Source: CAYGBW01 sp964348185 (GTDB lineage: Bacteria; Desulfobacterota; BSN033; WVXP01). Taken from it: 62,981 nt of DNA. The notes under the pieces are model-generated. The model worked only from the letters and a program-made list of their open reading frames with translations. It ran no database searches and had not been told where the DNA came from. The stretch is from positions 1 to 62,981 of the forward strand of contig CAYGBW010000003.1 in NCBI GenBank assembly GCA_964348185.1, given 5' to 3'. Positions within the stretch are counted from its first letter, which is position 1, and each line of letters opens with the position of its first letter. This document shows, in pieces, positions 1 to 8,511 of the stretch. The position numbers and the translations under genes were made by a program.

Positions 1-3000
1 TAAAAAAGCCGGGTAGCCACATGACTCACGTTCAGGGTCAGGCAGCCGTGTTCGTCGGCGATGCTGCCTCTTAGGACAAAGGGCTCGTTGAGGTCGATCA
101 GGTGGGCATAGCGGCGGAAGGCCTGGGGGAAGAGGTTGGTCTCGAAGATGGCGGTGGTGTCCTCAAAGGAGACAAACTCCATGAGCTCGTCGTGACAGGT
201 GATCACCGTGCGGCTCGTGATGCACCAGCCGACCATGGTGACCTCCCTTCCGATGTGCTTCTTTATGTCCTTGGCCTGGATGTAGCGAAGGCCCTTGAGT
301 TTCGGCTTGTAGAGGGTCAGGGGGTGGGTGCTGATGAGAAACCCCAGGGTCTCGGCCTCGTGGCGGAGCTGGGTGTGGTAATCATAGGCTTTCAAGGGGG
401 GCACGGGATATTCCGTGCCGTGAAAGGCAAAGAGATGGCCTGTGCCGCCCCGCTGCTGGACGACCGTGGAGTGGCTTCTCACGTGGGCAAGGAAGATCCA
501 CATGATCTGGGATCGGCTCATGGCAGGCTCAAGCGAGTCGAAGGCACCCGCCTTGATCAGGAGGGTTCCATCGGCCTCGGGAATCGGAACCCGCCGGAGC
601 AGATCCTGAAGGGACCTGAAGGGGCCTTCTCGCTCTCTCTCTTCGAGAATAGCCTCGGTGGTCTTCTTGTTGAGCCCCTTGATCTGCATGAAACCCACCC
701 GGATCGCCCTCCACCGGGGAGGATGGGACGCTCCGGTGGGGGCGCTTTGATCGCCGATCGTTGTTGCATCACCTTCCAGGGCCTCGGCCCGGTAGTGAAA
801 TTCGCTCCGGTTGACATCGGGAAGAAGGACCCGGAGCCCCATGCGCTTTGCCTCTGAAAGGTAGGCAAAGGTCGTATAAAAGCCCCCCTGGTTGCTGATG
901 ACGGCGGCCATGAATTCGGCCGGATAGTGGGCCTTTAGAAAGGCCGATTTGTAGGAAACCATGGCAAAGGAAGCCGAGTGGGGCTTGCAGAACGAATAGC
1001 CCCGGAAAGACTCGGTCATGTCCCAGATTTCGTCGAGCTTCTCCCGGGTGGCGCCCCGCTTCTGGGCCCGCTCCTCGAAGAGTTTTCGATAGGCATCGAA
1101 CTTTCCCCAGTCCCGCTTCTTGGTGAGGACCTTTCGCAGATCGTCCGCCTCCTCAGCGGTGAAGTCGGCGAGTGCCATGGCCACCCGAGACACATCCTCC
1201 TGATAAACCATGATGCCATAGGTTTCTTTCAGGAGGTCTCTGACAGCAGGGTGAAAGGGTTCGTAGGGTTTCCCATGGAGGCGTTCCACGTACTCGGTAA
1301 TGAACCGGTTGGCTGCCGGGCGGATGATGGACGAGTGGATCACGAGATGCTCGAAATCCCCCACATCGGCCTTTTTCTGAAGGTTTCTCATGGCCGGTGA
1401 CTCCACGTAGAAGACCCCCATGGTCTGGCCCGTACGCATAATCTCTTGGGCTCTCCGATCCTGGAGAGGGGAGAAACGGTGATAGGGAATCTCAATGCCA
1501 TAATTCTCTCTCACCGCCTTCAGACCATCCCGGATGACGGCAAGGGACCGATTGCCCAGGATGTCCATCTTCACGAGACCCGCCTCTTCGGCCCCGTCCT
1601 TGTCCCACTGGATCACCTGGCGGCCGTCGATGGCAATCTGCATAGGGACATAGTGGGTCACCCCCTTGGGAACAATGATCACGCCGCCGCAGTGGACCGA
1701 GAGGTGTCGGGGATAGCCGACAATGGATTGGGCCTTTTCAATGATCTTCTGCCAGTGCTCATCGATATCGATTCCCCGGAAGCGGGGGTTGTCTCTGATC
1801 CGTTCCTCGATGGTGGCGGTCGGCCCATGGAAAAAAGAATATCCGATCTTCTTGGTGATGAGTCCGATGTCCGCATCGGCAAATCCATAGACCTTGGCCA
1901 CCTCTCTCAGGGCGGCCCGGACCTGATAGGTCACGTGGGTGGCGACCATGGCGGTGCGCTCGCGGCCGTACTTCTCAAAGGTGTATTTCAGCACATCGTC
2001 CCGATCATCCCATGGGAAGTCCACATCGATATCGGGCGGGTCCTTCCGGTCTTCGTTGAGAAAACGCTCGAAAAAGAGATCGTATCGGATGGGGTCCACC
2101 TGGGTGATCCCCAGAAGATAGGCGATGAGGCTTGCCGCCGACGATCCCCGGCCACAGGTGTAGAGGTTCTGCCTGGCAACGTCCTCCATGATCAGAAAGT
2201 ACTCGGCAAATCCCTTTCGAGCAACCAGGTCGAGTTCCTTGTCGAGCCGAATTCTGATCTCAGACGTCATCTTCCCGTAGCGGCGCCGAACCCCCTCAAA
2301 ACATTTCTGCTTCAAAAGGAGAAAGAGATTTCCTTTTTCTTCCATGGCATCCCGGGAGACGATCCACGCACCCAGGTCCCAGTAGTCCTCGATCCCATCG
2401 GCAATGGCATGGGAGTTCCTCAGGGCTTCAGGGGCCCAGGCAAACTCCCTTTCCATGGTCTGGGGTGACTTGAGCCATTGATCGCTGCGGGCGTGAAGAT
2501 CCGGAGAGAGCCGGCTGAACGTACTGTTCAGACCGATCACCCGGAGCAGCCGGTGTTTGTCATATTCCGTGGAATGGACAAAGTAGACACCATTGGTCAC
2601 CACAGGGGGAATCCCGAGTTCCCGGGCAGCCCGGTATCGATCGATCGAACCGGGCCGCAACTCAAAGAAAAGGGTCTCCTCCCGGGGAAGTCCCGAAAGA
2701 AGCCTCAGATCCGGGGAAATGACAAAGAGCTCACCCAGGTCCTCCCCTTTCAGGGCATCGAGAAGAGAGAAGTGTTCATCCATGTGGCGCTGGGTAATGA
2801 GGCGGCACAGCGCGCTGTACCCCTTGCGGGTTCGGGGAAGGACAACTGCCGAATCCCCTGCCTCGTCATTCAGCAGGGCCCCCACAATGAGTCGAATCCC
2901 GTACTGCTCAGCAGCCTTTCGCTGATGGATCAGGCCGTAGAGGCCATTGGTGTCGGTAATGGCCAGGGTGTCAATGCCTCGTTCCCTGGCCGCCGCAAAA

Positions 3001-3065
3001 AGCGTTTCAGGCGAGGAAGCCCCCTCGTGGAAGCTGTAGTAGGTATGGACGTGGAGATGAAGCAT
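1..3065 (-). CDS. dnaE2: Error-prone DNA polymerase III alpha subunit (DnaE2/ImuC type), cut by left edge
   Basis: The reading frame is open from an ATG at 3065 to the window edge, giving about 1021 residues without a stop. The N-terminus is a PHP domain (HLHVHTYYSFHEGAS near residue 3). The C-family polymerase core carries PPDIDVDF (acidic residues D347 and D349) and GLVKMDILG (D501), which match the three catalytic aspartates of DnaE. A helix-hairpin-helix stretch and an OB-like region follow, and the extreme C-terminus lies outside the window. In this family DnaE2 performs translesion synthesis after DNA damage, with ImuB as partner. It lies 31 bases downstream of a small four-helix-bundle gene and in the same direction as imuB and lexA, so it is probably the last gene of a LexA-controlled cassette. 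A housekeeping DnaE is the alternative, but the neighbours and the short PHP/Pol architecture favour DnaE2. Confidence 0.9.
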   Translation of the reverse strand, partial: MLHLHVHTYYSFHEGASSPETLFAAARERGIDTLAITDTNGLYGLIHQRKAAEQYGIRLIVGALLNDEAGDSAVVLPRTRKGYSALCRLITQRHMDEHFSLLDALKGEDLGELFVISPDLRLLSGLPREETLFFELRPGSIDRYRAARELGIPPVVTNGVYFVHSTEYDKHRLLRVIGLNSTFSRLSPDLHARSDQWLKSPQTMEREFAWAPEALRNSHAIADGIEDYWDLGAWIVSRDAMEEKGNLFLLLKQKCFEGVRRRYGKMTSEIRIRLDKELDLVARKGFAEYFLIMEDVARQNLYTCGRGSSAASLIAYLLGITQVDPIRYDLFFERFLNEDRKDPPDIDVDFPWDDRDDVLKYTFEKYGRERTAMVATHVTYQVRAALREVAKVYGFADADIGLITKKIGYSFFHGPTATIEERIRDNPRFRGIDIDEHWQKIIEKAQSIVGYPRHLSVHCGGVIIVPKGVTHYVPMQIAIDGRQVIQWDKDGAEEAGLVKMDILGNRSLAVIRDGLKAVRENYGIEIPYHRFSPLQDRRAQEIMRTGQTMGVFYVESPAMRNLQKKADVGDFEHLVIHSSIIRPAANRFITEYVERLHGKPYEPFHPAVRDLLKETYGIMVYQEDVSRVAMALADFTAEEADDLRKVLTKKRDWGKFDAYRKLFEERAQKRGATREKLDEIWDMTESFRGYSFCKPHSASFAMVSYKSAFLKAHYPAEFMAAVISNQGGFYTTFAYLSEAKRMGLRVLLPDVNRSEFHYRAEALEGDATTIGDQSAPTGASHPPRWRAIRVGFMQIKGLNKKTTEAILEEREREGPFRSLQDLLRRVPIPEADGTLLIKAGAFDSLEPAMSRSQIMWIFLAHVRSHSTVVQQRGGTGHLFAFHGTEYPVPPLKAYDYHTQLRHEAETLGFLISTHPLTLYKPKLKGLRYIQAKDIKKHIGREVTMVGWCITSRTVITCHDELMEFVSFEDTTAIFETNLFPQAFRRYAHLIDLNEPFVLRGSIADEHGCLTLNVSHVATRLF

Positions 3066-3096
3066 GACGTTCACCGCGCTGCGGTTCGCTCAGAAG

Positions 3097-3471
3097 TCAG
3101 AAGTCAGACGTCAGGAGGAGAATGGACTTGGAATAACCCTCGAGCAGCTTGCTGATCTCCTCCAACTTGGACATCAGTTCGCCTGAGTCCATATATCCCA
3201 AATCTTTTGCGAGGATTAAGTAATAGCGACATTCCTCCAGGGAGCCCTGGGCGATGCTCACAAAACGGTTTTTGTCAGATTTTTTAATTTTCCTGAATCC
3301 TTCAGCGATGTTAACCGGTATGGAGACAGCAGCCCCTCTCAATTGAGGCGTCAATCCATATATTTCTCTCTTTGGAAAACTCGCAGTCGACCGATAGACA
3401 GAAAGGACAAACCGATGGGCTTTCTGCCAAACGATCAGGTCTTGAAAGGTTCTTGCTGGCTCCCTTTTCAT
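3097..3471 (-). CDS. Four-helix-bundle protein, S23/23S rRNA intervening-sequence family
   Basis: This 124-residue protein has the hallmarks of the S23 (bAvd-like) family: a start like TFQDLIVWQKAHRF, then SIPVNIAEGF around residues 50-60, then SLEECRYYLILAKDLGY. It is expected to fold as a four-helix bundle and oligomerise. No enzymatic residues are evident, and its cellular role is not established for the family. It sits between imuB and dnaE2, where it is not a usual member of the cassette. Its flanks carry CAGAAGTCAG-like repeats, and the last codons (TSDF, stop) are encoded by that repeat, which suggests insertion as a unit. The family call is firm; the function is unknown. Confidence 0.85.
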   Translation of the reverse strand: MKREPARTFQDLIVWQKAHRFVLSVYRSTASFPKREIYGLTPQLRGAAVSIPVNIAEGFRKIKKSDKNRFVSIAQGSLEECRYYLILAKDLGYMDSGELMSKLEEISKLLEGYSKSILLLTSDF

Positions 3472-3497
3472 GCTGAATTCTGACTCCTGTCTCCTGC

Positions 3498-4649
3498 TTA
3501 TGAGACTTCTGCCCCGTAGACCACGCTCTTAAAGGAGAATCTCTCCCGGATCCGATCAATGGCCTTGACCAGAGGAGCCCCGGGCGGGGGAATTTCAAAA
3601 AGATCCATCTGAGACTGGGCTGTGCTCCACCCGTTAAAGCAGAGGGCCATCTCCTCCACGTGGACGCGACGGGTACAGGTCTCCCGTGTTAGATCGGTGA
3701 AGATCGGAATAAATGCAAAGGGCGCATAATCTGCCCGGATGAGGGGGATCGATTTTCTGCTCCGCCTTCTGTCCACATAGGTTATGGAAAGCTCCGCCCT
3801 CCTGGCAAAGTAGTCGAGCTCCCGGAGTTTTGCCAGGAGTCGGTCAGCGGTTTGGACTACGTGTCGGGTCAAAATGGCCAGGTCATTCGTCACATGGTTC
3901 AGTCGGATCCGTTCCTCCAGCCTTCGAGGCTGCTCCGGAAGGACCAGGGGAGAGGGATCCACCCCTCTTGCCCGGTGAAAGAGCACGTATCCGAAGTTGC
4001 CAAACACAGAGACCATTTGCTGCACGGGTATGGCTGCAACGTCCCTCACGATGCGAAGGTTCAATTCCAGGAGCTGCCGTGTCATCTCCCCGGCAAACCC
4101 TGTCAGGACCTGAACGCTCAAGGGTTCGAGAAAGAGCCTTTCCGAGCCCTCCAGAACCTCGAATACCGGCTCTGATTGCGCGACCATATCGGCCACACGG
4201 CTGACGAGCTTGCTGCTGCCGATTCCAGATCGTGCTGGAATCCTGAGTTTTTGCCGAATCTCCCGGCAGAGACGAAAGGCCATGTCGAGGCTCCGACCCA
4301 TCAGCCTTCCCATGCCGCTGATGTCGAGATAGGCATGGCCATGACGATGGGGCTCAATGAGGGGGGAGAAGCCCCGGCATTCCCGCAGCATCGCTTGATA
4401 GGCCCCTTGGTATAGGGGCCCATTGTAGGGAAGAACGACCAGACCTGGACACCGTCTCACGGCCCGCGCAACGGCCAGGGATGGGAAGACGCTTTCACTG
4501 CTAGCCTCATGGGAAGATACGACAACCCGCCCATCACCCGAAAGGGAGGTAACCACAGCCACAGGGCGGTTTTGGAGGGAAGGGTTTGCCACTCGTTCGA
4601 CTGCCACTGGAAACTCAGGCACCGAAATATGAAGGAGACGACGGCTCAT
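3498..4649 (-). CDS. imuB: ImuB-like Y-family polymerase homologue without catalytic residues
   Basis: The 383-residue protein aligns along its length with Y-family polymerases (DinB): palm and fingers at residues 1-170, helix-hairpin-helix thumb at 170-240, little finger at 240-340. The metal-binding residues are gone. The motif normally HVDMDxFF reads HISVPEFPV (S9 and P11 in place of the aspartates), and the motif normally SxDEAYLD reads RHGHAYLD (G104 and H105 in place of Asp-Glu). A sliding-clamp-binding motif, QMDLF, is present at 347-351. This combination is known for ImuB, a non-catalytic adaptor that brings DnaE2 to the beta clamp. lexA is upstream and dnaE2 downstream; no ImuA-like gene is seen. 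An annotation as active DNA polymerase IV would be wrong. Confidence 0.88.
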   Translation of the reverse strand: MSRRLLHISVPEFPVAVERVANPSLQNRPVAVVTSLSGDGRVVVSSHEASSESVFPSLAVARAVRRCPGLVVLPYNGPLYQGAYQAMLRECRGFSPLIEPHRHGHAYLDISGMGRLMGRSLDMAFRLCREIRQKLRIPARSGIGSSKLVSRVADMVAQSEPVFEVLEGSERLFLEPLSVQVLTGFAGEMTRQLLELNLRIVRDVAAIPVQQMVSVFGNFGYVLFHRARGVDPSPLVLPEQPRRLEERIRLNHVTNDLAILTRHVVQTADRLLAKLRELDYFARRAELSITYVDRRRSRKSIPLIRADYAPFAFIPIFTDLTRETCTRRVHVEEMALCFNGWSTAQSQMDLFEIPPPGAPLVKAIDRIRERFSFKSVVYGAEVS

Positions 4650-4688
4650 GGCCTCTTACCCGCACCTTTCCGTTGCGTGAAGACGCTC

Positions 4689-4780
4689 GAATTGTTCAAA
4701 ACGTTCAAATCGTTCGAACCGATAATGTTCAATTCGTTCAAGACATTCAAAACGTCCAAGGCGTTCTACATGTTCGATCT
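4689..4780. repeat. Degenerate 9-bp tandem repeat between lexA and imuB
   Basis: The 312-bp gap between lexA and imuB (4650-4961) holds no gene. From about 4694 it carries nine units of consensus GTTCAAnnC starting at 4694, 4703, 4712, 4727, 4736, 4745, 4754, 4763 and 4772, so the period is exactly 9 bp apart from one 15-bp step. Looser copies of the same TTCGAAC/TTGAACG word continue at 4838-4950. Short forward frames here merely read the 3-residue periodicity and are not taken as genes. Confidence 0.75.
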
Positions 4781-4961
4781 AAACAAAAAACCAGATTGTT
4801 ATTTAGAGCCATAGGATCTTCCAGAAAATGACATTAATTCAAACGGTCAAACGAATCGAGCGTAGGCGAAGCCGATTGAACAAGTATAGCGATCGAACGC
4901 TTTGAACGATTCATCGTGATCGAACGCGCGTAGCGGTCGAACATTTTAAACGACGCTATGA

Positions 4962-5585
4962 TCACTCGTACTTCCTGAGAAGGCCAACCACGATTCCCTG
5001 AATGGCGATCCGGGTCTCGTTACAAACGATCTCCTGATAGGCCGGATTTGTCGGGCTCAGTGTGACCGTACCATCCCCATTTCGGCGAAACCGTTTAACC
5101 GTGGCCTCGTGTTTATCGATCAGGGCTACGACCGTCTGCCCATTTTCGGCATCGTCGCTTCGACGAACAATGATCACATCGCCATCGCAGATCCCGTCCC
5201 CAATCATGGAGTCCCCCTTTACCCGGAGCGCAAAATTCTCTCCCCGGCCCAGGATTTCCTCTGGAACCTTGACTGTCTCATAATCGAGGATCGCTTCGAT
5301 GGGCTCTCCCGCTGCCACCCGACCGGCCAAGCGGAGTTCCACCGTGCCTCCAGGTTCCAGGGGAAAAGGATATGCGAGGCGAAGGGAGCGTTTCTGGTTC
5401 CATTCCTTATTGAGAATGCCTTTTCTGCAGAGGGCCTTGATGTGGCTCTGTACCGTCCCCAGGGATGAGAGCCCCAGGTGTTCTGCAATGCTCCACTGCG
5501 TGGGTGCGCGCCCATGGAGGTTTGAATATTCCTGAATGAATTGCACAAGGGCTCTCTGTTTTGGGGTGAGGTAAGGGATCTTCAT
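4962..5585 (-). CDS. lexA: LexA repressor, SOS regulator
   Basis: The protein has 207 residues, starting MKIPYLTPKQ. It has an N-terminal winged helix (residues 1-65) with recognition region WSIAEHLGLSSLGTVQSHI and a C-terminal S24 autoprotease. The self-cleavage bond is A92-G93 in RVAAGEP, and the Ser-Lys dyad is S126 (VKGDSMIGDG) and K164 (ATVKRF). A longer frame to 5777 is open but has no LexA homology, and the promoter lies inside it, so the ATG at 5585 is the start. RecA filaments on single-stranded DNA should trigger cleavage and derepress the imuB-dnaE2 genes downstream. The DNA-binding helix differs from E. coli LexA, which fits a different operator. Confidence 0.95.
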   Translation of the reverse strand: MKIPYLTPKQRALVQFIQEYSNLHGRAPTQWSIAEHLGLSSLGTVQSHIKALCRKGILNKEWNQKRSLRLAYPFPLEPGGTVELRLAGRVAAGEPIEAILDYETVKVPEEILGRGENFALRVKGDSMIGDGICDGDVIIVRRSDDAENGQTVVALIDKHEATVKRFRRNGDGTVTLSPTNPAYQEIVCNETRIAIQGIVVGLLRKYE

Positions 5586-5621
5586 ACTTACGATTATATA
5601 CGTAAGTTTATCGTATGTCAA
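5586..5621 (-). promoter_or_regulatory. lexA promoter with overlapping palindromic operator
   Basis: On the minus strand, TTGACA (5616-5621) and TATAAT (5593-5598) are both perfect consensus boxes separated by 17 bp. The ATG follows the -10 box after only 7 bases, so the transcript would be leaderless or nearly so. A perfect 7-bp inverted repeat, ACTTACG - 8 bp - CGTAAGT (5586-5607), covers the -10 box and abuts the start codon. It is the best candidate for the LexA box of this organism, giving autoregulation by promoter occlusion. Confidence 0.82.
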
Positions 5622-6335
5622 GACCCTTTTTTTAAACCACCGAGGCACAGAGAAGGTTACGAGTCTATGGAGATCTTCGCGCCCAGGTTGGCGGATCGGC
5701 CCTGTGGGCCTTAAGTTTGGAGGCAAAAGGCTCCTCGCCTCAGACCTCGAGCGCAGCCGCAGCGGAGCCCTCCTCAAACCTCAGCCCGCGCAGCGAGGCG
5801 TCTCTCTTACCTTGATCCTATTCAGGTTATCGCTCCGAGTTCCTAGATTGCATCGGTTCTTGACAGTCAGTTTCTTTGATGTTAGTGACTTTCCTGGCAA
5901 TCTTACAAGTGCACAGAAAGGGTCGTCAAAAAGCCCCTTGGGGGAGAGTCAAATGGGTATGGAACCGCGGGAAAGGGAATCCCACGCCTCAAAAACCTCA
6001 TGGGACAACGGGCTGAACGGCATGACGTTCCTTACTTGGTGGATGTCGTCAGCTGCCTTCCCTTCTTGGACTGTCGCCAAAGGACATCAACGCAGATGTC
6101 ATCCTGTGGAGCACGGATAAGCTGGGACGGGCCTCCGCAGCGGCCTGATCATCGGGAAAGAAGAGGTTATGGTTCCCCTTCGAAAAGGCCTAGGGTTAGG
6201 AGGGCAGAGGGGGTGAGGTTTCCTCGTCAGGTGCACGCTTTCTTCCGTGCGAGGACGGGAACTCACCTGCACGCATAGATTCTCCGGTCTTCCATTCTCC
6301 ATTTAGCCTGGAGTGGCTCTGAGCGATCAGAAAGC
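5622..6335. other. Gene-free stretch
   Basis: About 700 bp upstream of lexA and the ktr operon show no convincing gene. Short frames on both strands lack homology, codon bias and ribosome sites. A stretch around 6045-6120 reads as a protein-like string (LGLSPKDINADVILWSTDK) in one forward frame before running into stops. It may be a decayed coding fragment, but I cannot assign a family. Confidence 0.4.
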
Positions 6336-6365
6336 TTGACGTGCCAGGACTATGGGATTTATAAA
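6336..6365 (+). promoter_or_regulatory. Candidate ktr operon promoter
   Basis: TTGACG (6336-6341) and TATAAA (6360-6365) are separated by 18 bp and lie about 50 bp upstream of the ktrB start. The match is good but found by eye. Confidence 0.4.
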
Positions 6366-6414
6366 GGAGGAAGTCACGTCTTGTCGCCTCTTACGAAAGG
6401 CATGAAGAGATGAA

Positions 6415-7791
6415 ATGATAAGCCGTCGATTCAGGCGTCTCGCAAACCGCTTCCTGACCCCTGAGAGAACCCTCATCCTCAGCTTTCTCGCTATCATCAT
6501 GGCGGGGACAGGGATGCTCTATCTCCCCCATTCCGCGAAGGCAACGCCAGCGACCTTCATCGATGCGCTCTTCACAGCCACTTCGGCTGTGTGCGTGACA
6601 GGGCTGATCGTCGTCGATACGCAAAGCTTCTATTCTCACTTCGGGCAAGTCGTGATTTTGATGCTGATCCAGGTGGGGGGATTGGGGATCATGACCTTCT
6701 CCGTCTTCTTCTACCTGCTGCTGGGGCGGTCCGTAGGGTTTCGGGATAGAAGGATCATCCAGGATACCTTCTCCCAATCCCCGATCAGAAACCTATACGT
6801 GCTCTTGAGATCTGTTTTTCTCTACACCATCGTAATTGAACTCATCGGAGTTCTTCTCCTCTTTGTGGGATGGAGAAACGACCTTCCCGTGTTGACTGCC
6901 TTGTACTATTCTGCCTTCCATTCCATATCGGCCTTTTGTAACGCGGGTTTCTCTCTTTTTCCCGACAGCTTCATGGGTTTTCAAAACCATGTCCTACTCA
7001 ATCTGGTCATCACCGCTTTAATCATCTTGGGCGGGATCGGTTTTGTTGTTTTGAAGGAGATGTTGGAAGTCCGGCCAGGAAAGAACGTTGCCTCTCGAAT
7101 CTCTCTTCATTCAAAGGTGGTGCTCATAACATCGATAACCCTCATCATCCTGGGCACCCTATTCATATGTTTCATCGAGCGGGATAATAGCCTTTCAGGG
7201 TTCTCGCTGGGTGATCAGATCCTCATTTCGTATTTTCAATCGGTTACCAGTCGAACCGCAGGGTTCAACACCGTGCCCATGAATAACCTGACCAACGCCA
7301 CTTGTTTCATTCTCATCCTCCTCATGTTTGTCGGAGCCTCTCCTGGCTCATGCGGGGGAGGCATCAAGACGACCAATCTAGCCACACTGGTGTCCATGGG
7401 CTGGAATCGATATCGGGGGAGGGATCGGACAAACCTCTTCAGACGTACCATCCCCCACGAAACGGTCGCCCGGTCCATTTCCATTATCTTGGCTTCTGCT
7501 TCAGCCGTAACAATGGTTACGATTGTCCTCCTCATTACCCAGCTCGGTGACGTCACCCATGCGGAAAGCCGGGGCTTGTTTCTCGAGTATCTCTTTGAGA
7601 CTGTGTCAGCCTTCGGGACAGTTGGGCTCTCAATGGGCGTGACGAGCAACCTCAATTCGTTGGGTAAGCTGACCATTATCGCCATGATGCTCCTTGGCCG
7701 ATTGGGCCCTCTCACTCTAGCGTTTGCCATGGCGCAGAGGAGAAAGGCAGGAGAATTCCAATACGCCGAAGAGAACATCATCGTTGGATAG
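6415..7791 (+). CDS. ktrB: TrkH/KtrB-type potassium uptake membrane subunit
   Basis: The 458-residue integral membrane protein has four repeated membrane-P-loop-membrane units. The four filter regions are visible: TATSAVCVTGL, SAFCNAGFSL, SVTSRTAGFNT and SAFGTVGLSMG, each with the conserved filter glycine. This is the ion-translocating subunit of Trk/Ktr systems, driven by membrane potential and in some cases sodium. The short N-terminus and length resemble KtrB more than TrkH (about 480). It is followed after 12 bp by its cytoplasmic RCK partner, so the two form an operon. Confidence 0.92.
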   Translation: MISRRFRRLANRFLTPERTLILSFLAIIMAGTGMLYLPHSAKATPATFIDALFTATSAVCVTGLIVVDTQSFYSHFGQVVILMLIQVGGLGIMTFSVFFYLLLGRSVGFRDRRIIQDTFSQSPIRNLYVLLRSVFLYTIVIELIGVLLLFVGWRNDLPVLTALYYSAFHSISAFCNAGFSLFPDSFMGFQNHVLLNLVITALIILGGIGFVVLKEMLEVRPGKNVASRISLHSKVVLITSITLIILGTLFICFIERDNSLSGFSLGDQILISYFQSVTSRTAGFNTVPMNNLTNATCFILILLMFVGASPGSCGGGIKTTNLATLVSMGWNRYRGRDRTNLFRRTIPHETVARSISIILASASAVTMVTIVLLITQLGDVTHAESRGLFLEYLFETVSAFGTVGLSMGVTSNLNSLGKLTIIAMMLLGRLGPLTLAFAMAQRRKAGEFQYAEENIIVG

Positions 7792-7803
7792 AGAGGAACA
7801 AAG

Positions 7804-8454
7804 ATGCGAAAATTCGTCGTCATCGGTCTGGGCAACTTCGGGTTTTACCTGGCCAAGAACCTCTTCGATGAAGGGAAAGAGGTCATTGGGGTGGACCTCA
7901 ACAAAGAAAGGGTTCAACGACTAAAGGGTTTTTGCTCCTATGCAATAGCGGGAGACGCAACCGACAAATCGGTTTTAGAATCCATTGGTATCGAAACGGG
8001 TGATGTAGTCATCGTCAGCCTGGGCACTAACATCAGCGCGAGCATCCTAGTCACCCTGTATCTAAAGGATCTGCAGATTGAGAATATTTACGTCAAGATT
8101 ATCAGCGAAGACCATGGAAGGGCACTGGAAAAGATCGGAGCAACAGAGGTAATTTTCCCGGAGAGGGATATGGCAAAGAAGTTGGCAGAGACCTTGTTAT
8201 CTCCCAATCTGCTTGATTACCTCCCTCTGAGCGAAGAATATAGTATCGTCGAGATTGCCCCACCCAAGGAGTTCATCGGGAAGACCCTGGCTGAACTCAA
8301 GCTGAGGCGTAAGTATAACATTACTATCCTCGCGGTAAGGGGCGTCATTCCGGAGAAGATAACCATGAACCCCGATGGGGCCTTTATGGTGAAGGATAGC
8401 GATATCCTCATAGCTCTGGGAAAACCCGATGATATCCAGAGAATGAAGGCCTGA
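7804..8454 (+). CDS. ktrA: TrkA/KtrA-type RCK regulatory subunit
   Basis: The 216-residue protein has an N-terminal Rossmann RCK_N domain (GLGNFG near residue 8, acidic GVDLN at the end of beta 2) and a C-terminal RCK_C domain (residues 135-216, ending in SDILIALGKPDDI). Single-copy RCK proteins of this size assemble as octameric rings that bind ATP/ADP, NAD(H) or cyclic-di-AMP and gate KtrB. The immediate downstream position to ktrB supports a KtrAB complex at the inner membrane. Confidence 0.92.
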   Translation: MRKFVVIGLGNFGFYLAKNLFDEGKEVIGVDLNKERVQRLKGFCSYAIAGDATDKSVLESIGIETGDVVIVSLGTNISASILVTLYLKDLQIENIYVKIISEDHGRALEKIGATEVIFPERDMAKKLAETLLSPNLLDYLPLSEEYSIVEIAPPKEFIGKTLAELKLRRKYNITILAVRGVIPEKITMNPDGAFMVKDSDILIALGKPDDIQRMKA

Positions 8455-8511
8455 GAGGCAAAGGTAATCTCTTAGATGGGGCAATCTGATGTGCCAAAGG
8501 GGGAGAAACGA

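Noticed and set aside
102..3155. Long plus-strand frames of 140-340 codons over the first 3 kb
   Set aside because: They are antisense shadows of the dnaE2 frame, which has clear polymerase motifs and is open to the window edge.
3498..4649. Active DNA polymerase IV
   Set aside because: All metal-binding acidic residues are replaced.
4509..4831. Plus-strand frames with repeating Phe-Lys-Thr pattern
   Set aside because: The repeating residues reflect the 9-bp DNA repeat; no ribosome site or homology.
5586..5777. Extended N-terminus for LexA
   Set aside because: It would place the consensus promoter inside the gene, and the extra residues have no LexA similarity.
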